A DNA stretch of 22,535 nt from Bacillota bacterium (lineage in GTDB: Bacteria > Bacillota > UBA4882 > UBA8346): assembly GCA_023435225.1 (NCBI GenBank), contig JAEYRX010000001.1, positions 1 to 22,535 on the forward strand, read 5' to 3'. Both the position numbers and the translations under genes were made by a program. The notes under the pieces were generated by a model. It searched no databases and had not been told where the DNA came from. It saw only the letters and a program-made list of their open reading frames with translations. Below are positions 21,933 through 22,535 of this stretch, one piece after another. Numbering within the stretch: position 1 is the first letter of the stretch; every line of letters begins with the position of its first letter.

Positions 21933-22334
21933 ATGGAGTATGTCAATCTTCAGTTCAGCGCTTTTTTATTGTTACTATTTAGTGGTATGATTTTAGGGAG
22001 CTTTTTTGACTTTTACCGGGTTTTCCGCAGCCAAATCAAGGTGAATAAAATAGTCGACTTAGTTGGCGATTTAATTTTTTGGTTTCTAACCGGTATTTTA
22101 ATCATTCCCTTAATTTATTGGAGCACTTGGCTGGAGTTACGGTTTTATGTCTGGGTATCGATTTTTCTGGGTTTAGTTCTTTATTTTGGATTATTCAGCC
22201 AAATTTGCATTCCGATTTTTAAGAAGTTTTGGCATTTTGCCGGCTGGCTTCCCCGGATTTTGTTTAATTGGCTATGGCGGTTGGGGATGATCTTTAGAAG
22301 AATAATTAGGATTTTTTTACGGAAAAAAACCTGA
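21933..22334 (+). CDS. yabQ: YabQ, spore cortex biosynthesis protein
   Basis: This 133-residue membrane protein starts MEYVNLQFSAFLLLLFSGMILG, followed by FFDFYRVFRS, the YabQ family pattern. It has about three or four hydrophobic segments (8-25, 45-64, 70-92 and possibly 101-117) and a basic C-terminus. In B. subtilis YabQ is a membrane protein needed for spore cortex formation and made in the mother cell. GGAGG at 21919-21923 lies nine bases before the ATG but is base-paired in a 13-bp hairpin. In many genomes yabQ follows yabP directly and precedes divIC; here yabP is 1.3 kb away, and a repeat and a putative insertion sequence follow instead of divIC. Confidence 0.9.
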   Translation: MEYVNLQFSAFLLLLFSGMILGSFFDFYRVFRSQIKVNKIVDLVGDLIFWFLTGILIIPLIYWSTWLELRFYVWVSIFLGLVLYFGLFSQICIPIFKKFWHFAGWLPRILFNWLWRLGMIFRRIIRIFLRKKT

Positions 22335-22378
22335 TCCCTTGCCCTTTAAAAGGGAAACCACCATCCTTCGGAGTTAAA
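22332..22378. repeat. Palindromic repeat family 3, partial copy
   Basis: GATCCCTTGCCCTTT, a CCCTTT/AAAGGG hairpin and GGGAAACCACCATCCTTCG match the ends of the repeat at 19930-20085. It begins at the yabQ stop codon and runs up to DNA that precedes the putative insertion sequence. Confidence 0.55.
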
Positions 22379-22418
22379 GTTATTTAGGCCCGCAGCGAAC
22401 GGCTAATTCCCTTTAAGA

Positions 22419-22535
22419 TATAATGGAAGTGTCAGCCTGTTCAGTATGCCACACGTAGGTTATACTGAAAGTGATAAACTTAAGCAGTACAGAGCTACAA
22501 CGCATAAGGAGGCTGACACCTAAATGAAGTATACC
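22419..22535 (+). mobile_element. Left end of a putative IS110-type insertion sequence (truncated by window edge)
   Basis: TATAAT lies at 22419-22424 without a -35 box. GTGTCAGCCT (22429-22438) is perfectly complementary to AGGCTGACAC (22510-22519). Between them TTCAGTAT (22440-22447) pairs with ATACTGAA (22462-22469), extended by GCC/GGT. AAGGAGG (22506-22512) then precedes a start codon at 22524 reading Met-Lys-Tyr-Thr. Many Bacillota IS110 transposases, as I recall, begin this way, and IS110 elements carry a structured non-coding region upstream of the transposase. The true left boundary cannot be fixed, because IS110 elements lack conventional terminal repeats. A different transposase or an ordinary gene remains possible. 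Confidence 0.4.
22524..22535 (+). CDS. Start of a coding region, possibly an IS110-family transposase (3' end outside window)
   Basis: Only four codons are visible (Met-Lys-Tyr-Thr). AAGGAGG lies 11 bases upstream and is partly inside a long-range inverted repeat. The transposase identity rests on these four residues and the structured leader, so it is tentative. Confidence 0.4.

Noticed and set aside
1..22535. CRISPR array, tRNA, rRNA, prophage or defence-gene cluster
   Set aside because: No regularly spaced direct repeats, no cloverleaf or rRNA-like sequence, and no phage or nuclease/helicase defence families were seen.

Overview
This window looks like AT-rich chromosomal DNA from an endospore-forming, clostridia-like member of the Bacillota. 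The evidence is the sporulation genes (yabM/spoVB-like flippase, yabP, yabQ, a SpoIID-domain lipoprotein), the strong AGGAGG-type ribosome binding sites, the frequent GTG/TTG starts, and the YlbF, YetF (DUF421), DUF554 and UgtP-type families. Species cannot be read from the window. There are no rRNA or tRNA genes, no CRISPR array and no recognisable phage genes.

Layout. (1) 1-1.6 kb: the C-terminal end of a Pro-Thr-linker surface protein, then a consensus promoter, a cyclic-di-GMP-I (GEMM-I) riboswitch and a terminator hairpin upstream of a FadR-type GntR regulator. (2) 1.75-4.8 kb: a minus-strand exported glycoside-hydrolase-like protein (DUF4015), then a YfcE-type phosphodiesterase and a UgtP/MGDG-synthase-type glycosyltransferase. 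(3) 4.98-6.05 kb, minus strand: DUF4363 and DUF421 genes with a 4-base overlap. (4) 6.2-10.35 kb: ylbF-like gene, then a tight three-gene operon encoding a secreted protein with two EF-hand-like loops and two exported M16 peptidase-family proteins, one catalytic and one not. (5) 10.5-11.9 kb: a MarR regulator with a cysteine tail and a DUF554 membrane protein. (6) 12.4-16.1 kb: a membrane pyrophosphatase with K+-dependent, Na+-type residues, followed by a NhaD/CitMHS-type antiporter; together they suggest a sodium cycle. (7) 16.2-22.3 kb: a sporulation and cell-wall cluster (yabM-like, mazG, spoIID-like, yabP, lytic transglycosylase, yabQ). (8) 22.4 kb to the end: the upstream end of what looks like an IS110-type insertion sequence.

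The intergenic spaces are rich in palindromic repeats. A 98-bp element occurs twice (95/98 identical, opposite orientation). One copy sits inside a second palindromic element whose uninterrupted relative is at about 2977-3054, so the repeats appear nested. Related 35-bp direct repeats flank hppA. A third repeat family lies between spoIID and yabP and again next to the putative IS end. The most notable points are the riboswitch in front of a transcription regulator, the nested repeats, the hairpin that buries the yabQ ribosome binding site, the complementary active/inactive M16 pair with its calcium-loop partner, and the possible bridge-RNA region at the right edge. No single feature proves an entirely new system.
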